A stretch of 64,000 bases of DNA from Actinoplanes auranticolor (GCF_018332655.1 NZ_BOQL01000078.1:24049-88048), one strand, 5' to 3'; positions 42,115 through 50,862 are shown, numbered from the stretch's first letter. Numbers and translations are program-made. The notes: generated by a model not told the origin, from the sequence alone.

Positions 42115-42534
42115 GGTGAGCGCGTCGCCCAGGCTGCCCCGGGCGACCGCCACGGTGGCTCGGGGGAATGCCGTCTTCGGCAGCACGAGTACGGCGTCGG
42201 GACCGGCCGCCAGCAACGCGGCGGCCTCCGCGACGCTCGGAGTGCCGGTCGCCGCAGCCACGAGTCCGGACGCGTGCGGCACGTCGACCGCGGCCAACTC
42301 GGCGGCGGTGAAGCCGATGACCTCCCAGCCGTGTCGCTGCGCAGCGGCTCGGACGCCGGCCTCGGCGGCGCGCCGGTCCAGCGTGGCGAGGGCGGCGATC
42401 GCGTCGGGCTCCAGGCCTGCTTGCCGCAGCGCAACGTCAACCGCCGCGTTCAGCTCCTCCCCGGGTACGCCGGCGCGCGCCCCGAGGCCGAGCACGAAGC
42501 GGCCCGTCTTACTCACCTCAGGACCGTACGCCAC
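42061..42534 (-). CDS. cobE: CobE/CbiG C-terminal-like cobalamin biosynthesis protein
   Basis: A 157-residue protein matching the CobE / CbiG C-terminal domain: VLGLGARAGVPGEELNAAV, LATLDRRAAEAGV, EVIGFTAAELAAVDVPH, GTPSVAEAAALLAAG and LPKTAFPRATVAVAR. CbiG opens the delta-lactone of cobalt-precorrin 5A; the isolated C-terminal domain has an unclear role. GTG 42534 or the in-frame GTG at 42516 may be the start. It sits 2.2 kb from the riboswitch-controlled cobB-cobO-chelatase operon but is separated from it by other genes, so it is not in that operon. Confidence 0.8.
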   Translation of the reverse strand: MAYGPEVSKTGRFVLGLGARAGVPGEELNAAVDVALRQAGLEPDAIAALATLDRRAAEAGVRAAAQRHGWEVIGFTAAELAAVDVPHASGLVAAATGTPSVAEAAALLAAGPDAVLVLPKTAFPRATVAVARGSLGDALTVTTAARRAGVASERAAR

Positions 42535-42612
42535 GGTCTTCTCGTCCTTGGAGGAGCCTTCGCCCGGCGGCTACGGCTCGCATCCGCAGCCAGCGGAACA
42601 TCGGCAGGCGGG

Positions 42613-43503
42613 TCAGCCGCCCAGCTCCGCAGTCAGCAGCCAGATCCCGGCCGGGAAGCGGTAGCCGACTCCGGGAGTCCGGAAGCGTTCGAGAAGCCGC
42701 ACCGCACCGGATCTGGCCGACGCCTGCGCTTGCGATGTGGCCTCCCGATAGGCGGCACCGGCCGGGCCGATCTCGATCAACCACCCGGCGACCAGGTCCG
42801 GCTCATCCGGCGGTTCCAACGTGACGTCCCACGGTTCGATCACCACAGCGCCGATGCCGGCGGCCGTCAGGATGCGCCTGATCCGTGCCGGGTCCGCGAA
42901 CGCGAACGGCCCCGGCTCATCGCCCAGCGGCAACGGTGGCAGAGCACCCACGTGTGGCGCGGCACCGAGCACAGCAGCCGGCAGCCACGGCACACTCGCC
43001 GCGTCGCGGAAGACACTCGCGGCGAGCCGGCCGCCGGGACGCAGCGACCGTGCGATCGCGGTGAGGCCCGCGATCGGGTCGGCCAGCACCATCAGCGTCA
43101 TCCGGGAGTACACCGCGTCGAACGGCGCTCCCGGCACGGCAGCCATCGTCTCGATGTCTCCGGCCACGAACTCCGGCCGCGAAAGTCGCTTCCCGGCACC
43201 GGCCACGAACTGCGGCTGCTGGGAGAACCGCTGCCCGGCCGCGGCCACCATCGCCTCGGACAGGTCCACACCAACAGCTACGCCAGTGGGACCGACCGCC
43301 GTCGCGAGCTCGGCCGTCGTACCGCCGCAGCCGCAACCGACGTCCAGGATTCGTTCGCCGGGCATTGCGCGCAGCCGGTCGATCGCCGCCGCGCCCAGTG
43401 GGCGGCCGAAGTCGTCCTGCCGCTCGGCGTGCCGGATCCAGCCCGGTGCTGCCTGCTCCCAGAAGGCCGCGTTGCGGGCTCGCAGCTCGGCTGCGCGGGC
43501 CAT
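42613..43503 (-). CDS. Class I SAM-dependent methyltransferase
   Basis: A 296-residue methyltransferase with motif I ILDVGCGCGGTTAEL (about 52-66), VGVDLSEAMVAAA, and FDAVYSRMTLMVLADP as motif II-III. The segment RFSQQPQFVAGAGKRLSRPEFVAGDIE contains two similar halves, an internal duplication of about 13 residues between motif I and motif II. The substrate is unknown. ATG 43503 overlaps the stop of the upstream ABM-like gene by one base, so both are co-expressed behind the TetR-type operator. Confidence 0.86.
   Translation of the reverse strand: MARAAELRARNAAFWEQAAPGWIRHAERQDDFGRPLGAAAIDRLRAMPGERILDVGCGCGGTTAELATAVGPTGVAVGVDLSEAMVAAAGQRFSQQPQFVAGAGKRLSRPEFVAGDIETMAAVPGAPFDAVYSRMTLMVLADPIAGLTAIARSLRPGGRLAASVFRDAASVPWLPAAVLGAAPHVGALPPLPLGDEPGPFAFADPARIRRILTAAGIGAVVIEPWDVTLEPPDEPDLVAGWLIEIGPAGAAYREATSQAQASARSGAVRLLERFRTPGVGYRFPAGIWLLTAELGG
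43161..43240. repeat. 39-bp imperfect tandem duplication inside the methyltransferase gene
   Basis: Two copies begin with CGGCCACGAACT and code for the two similar segments in the methyltransferase. The second copy starts 39 bp after the first, so the frame is kept. Confidence 0.55.
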
Positions 43504-43796
43504 CAGAACGGCATCTCGGCGCCGTCGACGCTCAGCGAGCTGAACGAGGCAGCCTTCGTGGGGTCGAAGCCGTCCTCCTGGGCGGCGAGCCCCGCCGCGC
43601 GGACCAGGCGCTGGGACTGGAACGCGCGGAACGCCGCCTCGTCCGCCCAGATGTTGATGATGCGCCAGCCGGCCTCGCTCGGTCCGGCCACGTGGGCCAG
43701 CAGGCCCGGCGGCCGGTCCGGACCCAGGTGCTTCTCCACCTGGCGGTACTCCGCTTCGCTGACTCCCGGCATCTCCTGCACCACACCGAACGGCAT
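43503..43796 (-). CDS. Small ABM-like (dimeric alpha/beta barrel) protein
   Basis: A 97-residue protein resembling antibiotic-biosynthesis-monooxygenase-like ferredoxin-fold proteins: VSEAEYRQVEKHLG, GLLAHVAGPSEAGWRIINIWADEAAFRAFQ. No cofactor motif. Such proteins are often small oxygenases or binding proteins. First gene of the pair with the methyltransferase, divergent from the TetR gene. Confidence 0.72.
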   Translation of the reverse strand: MPFGVVQEMPGVSEAEYRQVEKHLGPDRPPGLLAHVAGPSEAGWRIINIWADEAAFRAFQSQRLVRAAGLAAQEDGFDPTKAASFSSLSVDGAEMPF

Positions 43797-43817
43797 CGCG
43801 TACGCCCTCTCATCGTT

Positions 43818-43838
43818 GAATAGAGTGAAGCTCTATCG
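43818..43838. promoter_or_regulatory. Inverted repeat, candidate TetR operator
   Basis: ATAGAG at 43820-43825 and CTCTAT at 43831-43836 flank 5 nt. The wider arms TTGAATAGAG and CTCTATCGAA match at 8 of 10 positions. The region is markedly AT-rich and lies between the divergent ABM-like and TetR genes, so it may control both. Confidence 0.58.
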
Positions 43839-43860
43839 AATAGATTATTACACTGAACCG

Positions 43861-44505
43861 GTGACCGGCGGCAGGGCTTATACGTCAACTCGGCGACAGG
43901 AACAGGCGAGGCAGACACGGCGGGCCATCCTGGACGCGGCAGCCAAGCTGTTCGTGGACCCCGGCTATGCGGCGACCCGGCTCACCTCCGTGGCGGCCGA
44001 AGCCGGGGTCGCCGTCCAGACCCTGTACGCGGTGTTCGGCAGCAAGCGGCAGCTGCTTTCCGAACTCGTCGACGTCACGATCGCCGGGGACGACGCGCCG
44101 GTGGCGCTGCCCGACCGCGCGTTCGTCGCCGAGATTCGCGCGCTCGCCGGGGCGCGGGCCCGGCTCGCCCGCTTCGCCCGTCATCTGGCCGAGACCCACG
44201 AACGCCAGGCGCAGGTGATGCTGGCTCTGGCCGGAGCCGCCACCGCGGACGCGGACGCGGCAGCGGTGTGGCGCAAGAACCTCGAGGACCGCCAGCGTGG
44301 CATGACCATGTTCGCCGCGGACCTGGCAGCCACCGGCGAGCTCAGGAACGACCTGCATCCGGACAAGGTCGCCGACGTGCTGTGGCTGGCCCAGGACGTC
44401 CGCAACTACGACCGGCTGGTCCGGGAACGCGGCTGGACGAGCGAGGAGTTCCAACGGTGGTACGTCGACACCGTCGCCGGCGCCATCCTCGAGACGCCGC
44501 ACTGA
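43861..44505 (+). CDS. TetR-family regulator
   Basis: A 214-residue protein. The N-terminal helix-turn-helix is clear: TRRAILDAAAKLFVDPGYAATRLTSVAAEAGVAVQTLYAVFGSKRQLL is split over three helices (about 17-65). The C-terminal ligand domain is unassigned. GTG 43861 is the first suitable start and lies only 25 bp after the candidate operator, so the transcript may be nearly leaderless. It probably represses itself and the divergent ABM-methyltransferase pair. Confidence 0.88.
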   Translation: MTGGRAYTSTRRQEQARQTRRAILDAAAKLFVDPGYAATRLTSVAAEAGVAVQTLYAVFGSKRQLLSELVDVTIAGDDAPVALPDRAFVAEIRALAGARARLARFARHLAETHERQAQVMLALAGAATADADAAAVWRKNLEDRQRGMTMFAADLAATGELRNDLHPDKVADVLWLAQDVRNYDRLVRERGWTSEEFQRWYVDTVAGAILETPH

Positions 44506-44779
44506 CGCCACCGCATTCACGACGCCGCCGCATTCACGACCGTGGACGGCGTCGACGTGACGTTCTTCGGCGGCGGCACCCATCCGGCGCGGCTCGAAGG
44601 AGTGCGACCCGCCAGCCGGCGTCCCGGTGGACGGCCGTTGTCGGGACGGCCGGGATCTGCTGCACCGATATGCGCACGCACGCAGGCACGCATGTGCATG
44701 CCCGTGCCAGGGCGCGGGCCCGCACCCTCAGCGAAGAAGGCGAAACTGCCGAATCCCGGCTGCACCCCAGCTCAGCGGC
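44506..44779. other. Intergenic region between convergent tetR and cobB genes
   Basis: I see no gene. It contains a duplicated CGCATTCACGAC near 44512-44540 and a run of alternating GCAC/GCAT at 44670-44710. No strong terminator stem was found. Confidence 0.4.
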
Positions 44780-46156
44780 TCACAACACCCCGACCGGGCT
44801 CACCGCAGCCGCCTGCGCCACCACCCGCCGCGCGATCGCCGGCGCCGCAGCCCAGTGCAGATGCAGATACGAAGCATGCAGATTCGCCGTCGCGAACCCC
44901 TCCGGATCAGCCCCCCGCCAAGCCCAGGCCGCTCCCCCGGCCGGCTCCAGCAACAGCCCCGACCGCGGATGCACCATCGTCCGGTGGAACTCATGCCCGG
45001 TGATCCGCGACCCGGCCGGGAACAACGGGCTGTCCGTGAGCGCAACCGCGTCGCGGTACCCCAGCGTCAGCGTCGGCGTCATCGAAGCCTCAGCGTCGAG
45101 CACCCCGCACATCGGCGCACCGTCCAGAGTCCGGCACAGCCACAGCAGACCGGCGCATTCCGCGGCGATCGGCATGCCTACCGCCGCCAGGGACGCCACT
45201 GCCACGCGCAGGGGCTCGTTCGCGGACAGTTCCGCTGCGTACACCTCGGGGAAGCCGCCGCCGACGACCAGCGCGCGGGTGCCCTCCGGCAACGCCTCGT
45301 CGCGCAGCGGGTCGACTGTCACGACCTCTGCGCCCGCGCCGGCCAGGAGTTCGGCCGTTTCCGCGTACGCGAAAGTGAAGGCCGGTCCGCCCGCGATGGC
45401 GACCACCGGACGGCCCGGCACCGGGTCCGCGGCCTCCGGGGTCCAGGGCGTCGCCGGCAGCGGCGGTGCGGTGCGAGCCACCGCGAGCACCGCGTCGAGG
45501 TCGACCGAGGCCGTGACCAGCGACGCGAGGGCGGCGACCGAGGTGGTGGCCTCGGTGCGGCGTTCCGCCGCGGGCACCAGGCCGAGGTGGCGGGACGGGG
45601 CCGCGACGGCGTCCGCCCGGCGCATCGCGCCCAGCACCGGCGTGCCCACCTCTTCGCACGCCTCGCGCAGGATCGACTCGTGCCGGTCCGAGCCGACCCG
45701 GTTCAGGATCACTCCGGCCAGGCGGACGTTGCCGAAGCTGCGGAAGCCGTGCACCAGCGCGGCGACCGAACGGCCCTGCGCGGCGGCGTCGACGACCAGG
45801 ATGACCGGCGCGTCGAGCAGGCCCGCGACGTGCGCGGTCGAGCCGGTGTCGCCCGCACCGGTACGCCCGTCGTAGAGGCCCATCACTCCCTCGACGATCG
45901 CCAGGTCGGTGCCGGCCGAGCCGTGCGCGAACAGCGGTCCGATCAGTTCCTCGCCGACCATCACCGGGTCGAGGTTGCGGCCCGGCCGGCCCGCCGCGAG
46001 CGCGTGGTAGCCGGGGTCGATGTAGTCCGGGCCGACCTTGAACGGGGCGACGCTCATGCCCCGCGCGGCGAACGCGGCGAGCAGCCCGGTGGCCACCGTG
46101 GTCTTGCCGTGCCCGGAGGCGGGCGCGGCGATGACCACCCGCGGGATGCTCACCAT
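44780..46156 (-). CDS. cobB: Cobyrinate a,c-diamide synthase
   Basis: A 458-residue enzyme that amidates the a and c carboxylates of cobyrinate (or hydrogenobyrinate) using ATP and glutamine. The N-terminal P-loop APASGHGKTT, KVGPDYIDPGYH, VEGVMGLYDG, and the C-terminal glutamine amidotransferase domain with AECAGLLWLCRTL (catalytic Cys) and ITGHEFHRT are all present. Start is ATG 46156 or GTG 46153; the latter overlaps the cobO stop as GTGA. Third gene of the riboswitch-led operon. Confidence 0.92.
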   Translation of the reverse strand: MVSIPRVVIAAPASGHGKTTVATGLLAAFAARGMSVAPFKVGPDYIDPGYHALAAGRPGRNLDPVMVGEELIGPLFAHGSAGTDLAIVEGVMGLYDGRTGAGDTGSTAHVAGLLDAPVILVVDAAAQGRSVAALVHGFRSFGNVRLAGVILNRVGSDRHESILREACEEVGTPVLGAMRRADAVAAPSRHLGLVPAAERRTEATTSVAALASLVTASVDLDAVLAVARTAPPLPATPWTPEAADPVPGRPVVAIAGGPAFTFAYAETAELLAGAGAEVVTVDPLRDEALPEGTRALVVGGGFPEVYAAELSANEPLRVAVASLAAVGMPIAAECAGLLWLCRTLDGAPMCGVLDAEASMTPTLTLGYRDAVALTDSPLFPAGSRITGHEFHRTMVHPRSGLLLEPAGGAAWAWRGADPEGFATANLHASYLHLHWAAAPAIARRVVAQAAAVSPVGVL

Positions 46157-46749
46157 TCGATGCCCTGCTGTCCCTTGCGGCCGGCGTCCATCGGATGCTT
46201 GACCTTCGTCATCTCGGTGACCAGGTCGGCCGCGGCGAGCAGGTCCGGGTGCGCGTCGCGGCCGGTGATCACCACGTGCTGGGTGCCGGGCCGGTCGGCC
46301 AGGGTAGCGACGACGTCCGCGACGTCGACCCAGCCCCACTTCATCGGGTACGTGAACTCGTCGAGCACGTAGAACTTGTGGGTCTCGGCGGCCAGGTCCC
46401 GCTTGATCTGCGCCCAGCCCTCAGCCGCCTCGGCAGCGTGGTCGCGCTCGGTGCCGGCCCGCTGGATCCAGGACCAGCCCTCGCCCATCTTGTGCCAGGC
46501 TACGCCCGGACCACCGGCCTGTCCGAGGGCCTTGAGCGCGGCTTCCTCGCCGACCCGCCACTTCTCCGACTTCACGAACTGGAAGACCCCGATGGGCCAG
46601 CCCGCACTCCACGCCCGCAACGCCATCCCGAACGCGGCGGTCGACTTGCCCTTGCCGTGTCCGGTGTGGACGGCGAGCACGGCCTGCCGACGCCGCTGCC
46701 GGGTCGTGAGCCCGTCCTGCGGCACGGTGGTGACCTGTCCCTGCGGCAT
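46150..46749 (-). CDS. cobO: Cob(I)yrinic acid a,c-diamide adenosyltransferase
   Basis: A 199-residue CobO/BtuR enzyme that adds the adenosyl group to cobalt. VHTGHGKGKSTAAFGMALRA is the P-loop (about 29-48); FVKSEKWRVGEEAAL, FYVLDEFTYPMKWGWVD and VITGRDAHPDLLAAADLVTEM follow in family order. ATG 46749 has GGAGGG at 8 nt; an in-frame start at 46929 would add a repeat-rich N-terminal extension and is disfavoured. Overlaps cobB start. Confidence 0.92.
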   Translation of the reverse strand: MPQGQVTTVPQDGLTTRQRRRQAVLAVHTGHGKGKSTAAFGMALRAWSAGWPIGVFQFVKSEKWRVGEEAALKALGQAGGPGVAWHKMGEGWSWIQRAGTERDHAAEAAEGWAQIKRDLAAETHKFYVLDEFTYPMKWGWVDVADVVATLADRPGTQHVVITGRDAHPDLLAAADLVTEMTKVKHPMDAGRKGQQGIEW

Positions 46750-46819
46750 CAGACAGCCCTCCTCAACGAGGTGATCGGCATCGGACAACGCCTCCGCCAC
46801 GATGTCGACATGGAAACCG

Positions 46820-46882
46820 GCGAGACCGGCGCGGAAACCCGCGAGGCCGGCGCGGCAACATGCGAGGCCGGCGCGGAAGGCG
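46820..46882. repeat. Three 21-bp tandem repeats upstream of cobO
   Basis: Units at 46820-46840, 46841-46861 and 46862-46882 share CGAGGCCGGCGCGG. They fill the gap between the chelatase stop (46886) and cobO. In frame with cobO, they would encode AGLAGFR-type heptads if an upstream start were used. Confidence 0.75.
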
Positions 46883-46885
46883 GCC

Positions 46886-49069
46886 TCATGCGGCCCGCCC
46901 GAGCGGGGTGGATGTCGGGTTGGCAGCAAGAGCGTCGAGCGGCATGACGTCGGCGCCCAGGGCGGCGGCCAGGCGCCGGGCCAGGCCGAGCCGGATCGGC
47001 CCGGCCTCGCAGTCGACGACCACGGCGGCCACGCCGGCCAGCGCCGGAGCGACCAGCACGGGGTCGGGGCCGCTGGTCGCGCGCCCGTCGGTGACCACGA
47101 TCAGCAGCGGCCGGCGGCGGGGGTCACGGCGTCGCTCGGTGGCGATGGTCGCGGCCGCGGCGCGCAGGCCGGCGGCGAGAGGGGTACGCCCACCGGTGCG
47201 TAACCCGGCGAGCCGCAGCACCCCCACCTCGTGGCTGGAGGTGGGCGGCAGCACCTGGTCCGCGGTGGAGCCCCGGAACGTGATCATCCCGATCCGGTCC
47301 CGCCGCTGGTAGGCATCGCGCAGCAGCGACAGCACGGCGGTCTTGACGACGGTCATCCGCTTCCGCGCGGCCATCGACCCGGACGCGTCCACCACGAACA
47401 ACACCAGGTTGGCCTCACGCCCGACGTGCACGGCCTCCCGGAGATCCCGCGGCTGCACGACCCCCATCCGCCGCCCGGCCGCAGCCCGCACGCCCGCAGC
47501 CGGAACGGCGTCAGACTCGAAGTCGGTGCGCCCACCCGGCTCGAGCCCGAGCGGGGCATGCCATCCGCGGCCATCCCGGGCAGCCGGCCCGGCGGGCGGC
47601 GTGGTGGCGGATCCGCCGAGGGCGCCCCGGTGGATGGCGGCCCGCAGAGTGGCCGGCAGGTGCGGCGCACCGGCGAGCTTGCCGCGCGGGACCCGGGAGC
47701 CGACCACCCGCCCACGCCGCGCGAAAGCCGGCGACCGACGCCCGGCATGCCCGCCCTCGCCCCGCGCGGAGATCCGCAGAGTCCTCGGCCGGTAGGCCGC
47801 ACCCGGCTGAGCCGCCGCGCCCCCGCTCACCTTGCGCTGCTCGTCGGCCGGACCCTCCGGCTCAGCAGCGGAATCCTGCGGAGCGGGACCGGACGCGTCA
47901 CCCTCCGGACCGCCGGAGTCAGGACCGCCGGAGTCAGGACCGCCGGAGTCGGGACCGCGGGAATCCGGCCCGCCCGAGCCGGGGCCGCCGGAATCGGGAC
48001 CACCGGGATCGGGTCCGTCACCGTCCCCGGGTGGCGGCGGGTCGTCGTCCGGGTCGTCCTGGGCGGCCTGGTCCAGCGCCTCTTCCAGGCGTTCCTCGTC
48101 GGTGCCGGGCGGGTCGAGCGGATCCTTGCGCCGCCGGTGCGGCAGCGCGAGCCGGGCCGCGTCGCGGATGTCCTCGGCCGTCACCCGGTCGCGGCCGTGC
48201 CAGGCGGCCAGGGCCACCGCGCACCGGGCCACCACGATGTCCGCGCGCATGCCGTCGACGCCGTAGGCCAGGCACACCCGGGCGATCCGGTCCAGCTCGG
48301 CGTCCGGCAGCTGCACCGCCGGCACCGCCGCCCGGGCGGTCAGGATGCGCTGGGCCAGGTCCTTCTCGTCGGCCGCGAACCGGGCCGCGAACGCTTCCGG
48401 GCCCGCCTCGTACGCCAGGCGGCGCCGGACGACCTCGGCCCGCAGCTTCGCGTCGCGCGGGGCGGCCACGGTCACGACCAGGCCGAACCGGTCGACCAGC
48501 TGCGGGCGGGGCTCGCCCTCCTCGGGGTTCATGGTGCCGACCAGCAGGAACCGGGCCGCGTGCTTGACCGACACCCCGTCGCGCTCGACGTGGGCGCGGC
48601 CCATCGCCGCCGCGTCGAGCAGCAGGTCCACCAGGTGGTCGGGCAGCAGGTTGACCTCGTCGACGTAGAGGGCGCCGCGGTGCGCGGCGGCGAGCAGGCC
48701 CGGCTCGTACGCCTTGACGCCGTCGGCGAGGGCCCGCTGGATGTCGAGGGTGCCGACCACCCGGTCCTCGGTGGCGCCCACGGGCAGCTCGACCAGGGTG
48801 GCGGGGCGGTGGCCGTGCGGGCTGCCCTGCTCGTGCGGCCCGTCGGGGCAGCCGGGGTCGGGCGCGGCCGGGTCGCAGGCGAAGCGGCAGCCGCGGACCA
48901 CGTCGACCTCGGGCAGCAGGGTGGCCAGGGCACGGACGACCGTGGACTTGGCCGTGCCCTTCTCGCCGCGGACCAGGACCCCGCCCACGGCGGGTGACAC
49001 GGCGGTCAGCAGCAGCGCGAGCCGCAGGTCGTCGAGGCCGACGACGGCAGAGAACGGGTACGGCGTCAC
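46886..49069 (-). CDS. ChlI/ChlD-type AAA+ chelatase subunit fused with VWA domain
   Basis: A 727-residue protein joining a magnesium-chelatase ChlI-like ATPase to a VWA domain (ChlD-like). Walker A GEKGTAKS (about 33-40), VDEVNLLPDHLVDLLL (about 125-140), GTMNPEEGEPRPQL and the helical domain (about 285-325) come first. An acidic/proline linker with GPDSGG repeats follows (about 345-390). The VWA domain ends it, with MIDAS motif DASGSMAARKR (about 570-580) and TDGRATSG near the end. In cobalamin pathways such proteins partner CobN as cobaltochelatase. CobN is not in this window. GTG 49069 has AAGGA upstream and follows a cobalamin riboswitch. Confidence 0.9.
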   Translation of the reverse strand: MTPYPFSAVVGLDDLRLALLLTAVSPAVGGVLVRGEKGTAKSTVVRALATLLPEVDVVRGCRFACDPAAPDPGCPDGPHEQGSPHGHRPATLVELPVGATEDRVVGTLDIQRALADGVKAYEPGLLAAAHRGALYVDEVNLLPDHLVDLLLDAAAMGRAHVERDGVSVKHAARFLLVGTMNPEEGEPRPQLVDRFGLVVTVAAPRDAKLRAEVVRRRLAYEAGPEAFAARFAADEKDLAQRILTARAAVPAVQLPDAELDRIARVCLAYGVDGMRADIVVARCAVALAAWHGRDRVTAEDIRDAARLALPHRRRKDPLDPPGTDEERLEEALDQAAQDDPDDDPPPPGDGDGPDPGGPDSGGPGSGGPDSRGPDSGGPDSGGPDSGGPEGDASGPAPQDSAAEPEGPADEQRKVSGGAAAQPGAAYRPRTLRISARGEGGHAGRRSPAFARRGRVVGSRVPRGKLAGAPHLPATLRAAIHRGALGGSATTPPAGPAARDGRGWHAPLGLEPGGRTDFESDAVPAAGVRAAAGRRMGVVQPRDLREAVHVGREANLVLFVVDASGSMAARKRMTVVKTAVLSLLRDAYQRRDRIGMITFRGSTADQVLPPTSSHEVGVLRLAGLRTGGRTPLAAGLRAAAATIATERRRDPRRRPLLIVVTDGRATSGPDPVLVAPALAGVAAVVVDCEAGPIRLGLARRLAAALGADVMPLDALAANPTSTPLGRAA
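47907..48017. repeat. 15-bp coding tandem repeats in chelatase linker
   Basis: About seven units related to AGGACCGCCGGAGTC code for GGPDS/GGPGS pentads in the linker between AAA and VWA domains. Confidence 0.75.
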
Positions 49070-49089
49070 GCCCGGTCCTTTCCGCGGGT

Positions 49090-49215
49090 CCGCGCCCGCG
49101 TGTGGAAGGTACGAGCGGCCGGAGTCTCCTGACTTCCGGGGACGAACCCCGGTCACAGTGGCGGGACCGTCCCGGTCTCCCACCGGGTTCCTCCACTGCC
49201 GCTCGCGAGTCACTC
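49090..49215 (-). ncRNA. Cobalamin (adenosylcobalamin-type) riboswitch
   Basis: On the minus strand the leader reads GAGGAACCCGGTGGGAGACC, a CCCGCCACTGTGACC segment (49153-49165) and then the B12 box AGTCAGGAGACTCC (49121-49134), in the order and spacing of cobalamin riboswitches. A further GC-rich stem (CGCGGG/CCCGCG around 49085-49105) lies just before the AAGGA ribosome-binding site and GTG 49069, so control is probably at translation. It governs the chelatase-cobO-cobB operon. Confidence 0.88.
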
Positions 49216-49290
49216 TTTCTCACGGCCCGGCACGCCGTCAACGCGGGGTCACGTGGGCATCCTCACGGCGACAAGAAGGCACCCGGCCGC

Positions 49291-50862
49291 TCAGCCGGCC
49301 CCCGGCAGCGCCTTCTCCGTGTCCGGCAGCGGCTCCGGAGCGAGCTTGTCCAGCTCCTGGAGCACGTCCGTGACGGCCAGCGCCGACCGCTCCACCAGCG
49401 GCCGCATCCGCCGGTACAGGTCCGCGTTGCGCGGGTCCGGCCGTTCGTGCTCGCTGATCGCCACCAGCGCCGCCGCCTGGTCCAGGTCCGGCAGCTCACC
49501 CAGCGCGTGCCGGGCCAGCAGACAGGCGCCCAGCGCCGTCCCCTCCGGCGTGTCCGCGATGGCCACCGGCAGGTCCAGCGCCGCCGCGAGGATGCCGACC
49601 CACAGGTCCGAGGCGACCGCCCCGCCGGTGGCCCGGACCTCGGTCATCGCGATGCCCTCGTCGGCGAACGTGTCGCGGACCAGCGCGAGCTGCTGGCACA
49701 CCCCCTCGACCGCGGCCCGGACCAGGTGCGCCCGGCCGTGCTCGCGGCGCAGACCGATGTACGCCCCGCGCATCCCCCCGCGCCACCACGGCGCCCGTTC
49801 CCCCAGCAGGTACGGCAGACAGAGCAGCCCCTCGCTGCCCGGCGCCACCCCCGCCGCCTCGGTCAGCAGGGCGGCGTCGCGCACGTCCGCGTCCTCGCCC
49901 TCGGCGGTGGGCCGGTCGAAGCCGCCCGCGAAGGTCTGGCCGGCCCAGCGCACCACCGAGCCGGCGTTGTTGATCGCGCCGCCGACCACCCAGCGGTCCT
50001 CGGTCAGCGCGTAGCAGAACAGCCGTCCCGCCTTGTCGGCCGTCGGGCCGTGCACGACGGTGCGCAGCGCGCCGCTCGTTCCCAGCGACACGGCCGCCAC
50101 CCCGACCGGTGTGGCGCCCACGCCCAGGTTGGCCAGCGGCCCGTCCGCGGCGCCGATGATCAGGGGCAGCTCCGGGGGCAGCCCGGCGGCGACCGCCACC
50201 TCCCGCTTGAGGCGCAGCTGCCGGGTGGTCGGCACGACCTCGGCGAGCTGGGCCTCGCGCACGCCGGCCAGCTCCAGGGCCTCGGGGTCCCAGCGCCGCT
50301 CGTGGATGTCGTACATGCCGGTGCCGGAGGCGACCGACAGGTCCAGCAGGAAGCCCTCGTCGGCCAGTCCGGCCAGCACGACCTCCTTGACCCCGCCCCA
50401 GCGCGGCGTGTCGCGCACGACCGCCGGGTCGGTGGCACCCCACCAGGCCAGTTTGGTCAGCGGGGACATCGGGTGCACCGGCGTACCGGTGCGGGCCTGC
50501 AGCTGCTTGGCCCGGCCGGACGCGACGATCCGATCGCTCTGCCCGGCGGCCCGGTTGTCCGCCCAGGTGATCAGCGGTCCGCGCGGCGTGCCGTCGGCGT
50601 CCATCGGCACCAGCGCGTGCAGGAACGCGCTGAGGCTCACCGCGATGACCCGGTCGCCCCGCTCACGGCACTCCGCGGCCACGGTGACCAGCGCTTCGAT
50701 CGCGGCGTCGCGCAGCTCGGCCGGGTCGAGCTCGGCCTGTCCCGGGCCGGGCACCAGCAGCGGGTAGTGCACGCTGGTCATGGCGCGCACTTCACCACCG
50801 GGCCCGGCGGCGATGGCCTTGGTCGCGGTGGTTCCGGTGTCGACACCGATGACGACGTCCAT
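49291..50862 (-). CDS. FGGY-family carbohydrate kinase (gluconokinase-like)
   Basis: A 523-residue kinase with the FGGY phosphate-binding motif VVIGVDTGTTATKAIA at the N-terminus, LITWADNRA (about 105-113), GAADGPLANLGVGATP near 255-270 and VRATGGAVASDLWVGILAAALDLPV in the C-terminal ATPase half. Similarity of the GTTATKA and WADNRA segments favours gluconate or a related sugar acid. ATG 50862 has GGGAGG at 5 nt. No sugar transporter or regulator is adjacent, so the substrate is uncertain. Confidence 0.86.
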   Translation of the reverse strand: MDVVIGVDTGTTATKAIAAGPGGEVRAMTSVHYPLLVPGPGQAELDPAELRDAAIEALVTVAAECRERGDRVIAVSLSAFLHALVPMDADGTPRGPLITWADNRAAGQSDRIVASGRAKQLQARTGTPVHPMSPLTKLAWWGATDPAVVRDTPRWGGVKEVVLAGLADEGFLLDLSVASGTGMYDIHERRWDPEALELAGVREAQLAEVVPTTRQLRLKREVAVAAGLPPELPLIIGAADGPLANLGVGATPVGVAAVSLGTSGALRTVVHGPTADKAGRLFCYALTEDRWVVGGAINNAGSVVRWAGQTFAGGFDRPTAEGEDADVRDAALLTEAAGVAPGSEGLLCLPYLLGERAPWWRGGMRGAYIGLRREHGRAHLVRAAVEGVCQQLALVRDTFADEGIAMTEVRATGGAVASDLWVGILAAALDLPVAIADTPEGTALGACLLARHALGELPDLDQAAALVAISEHERPDPRNADLYRRMRPLVERSALAVTDVLQELDKLAPEPLPDTEKALPGAG

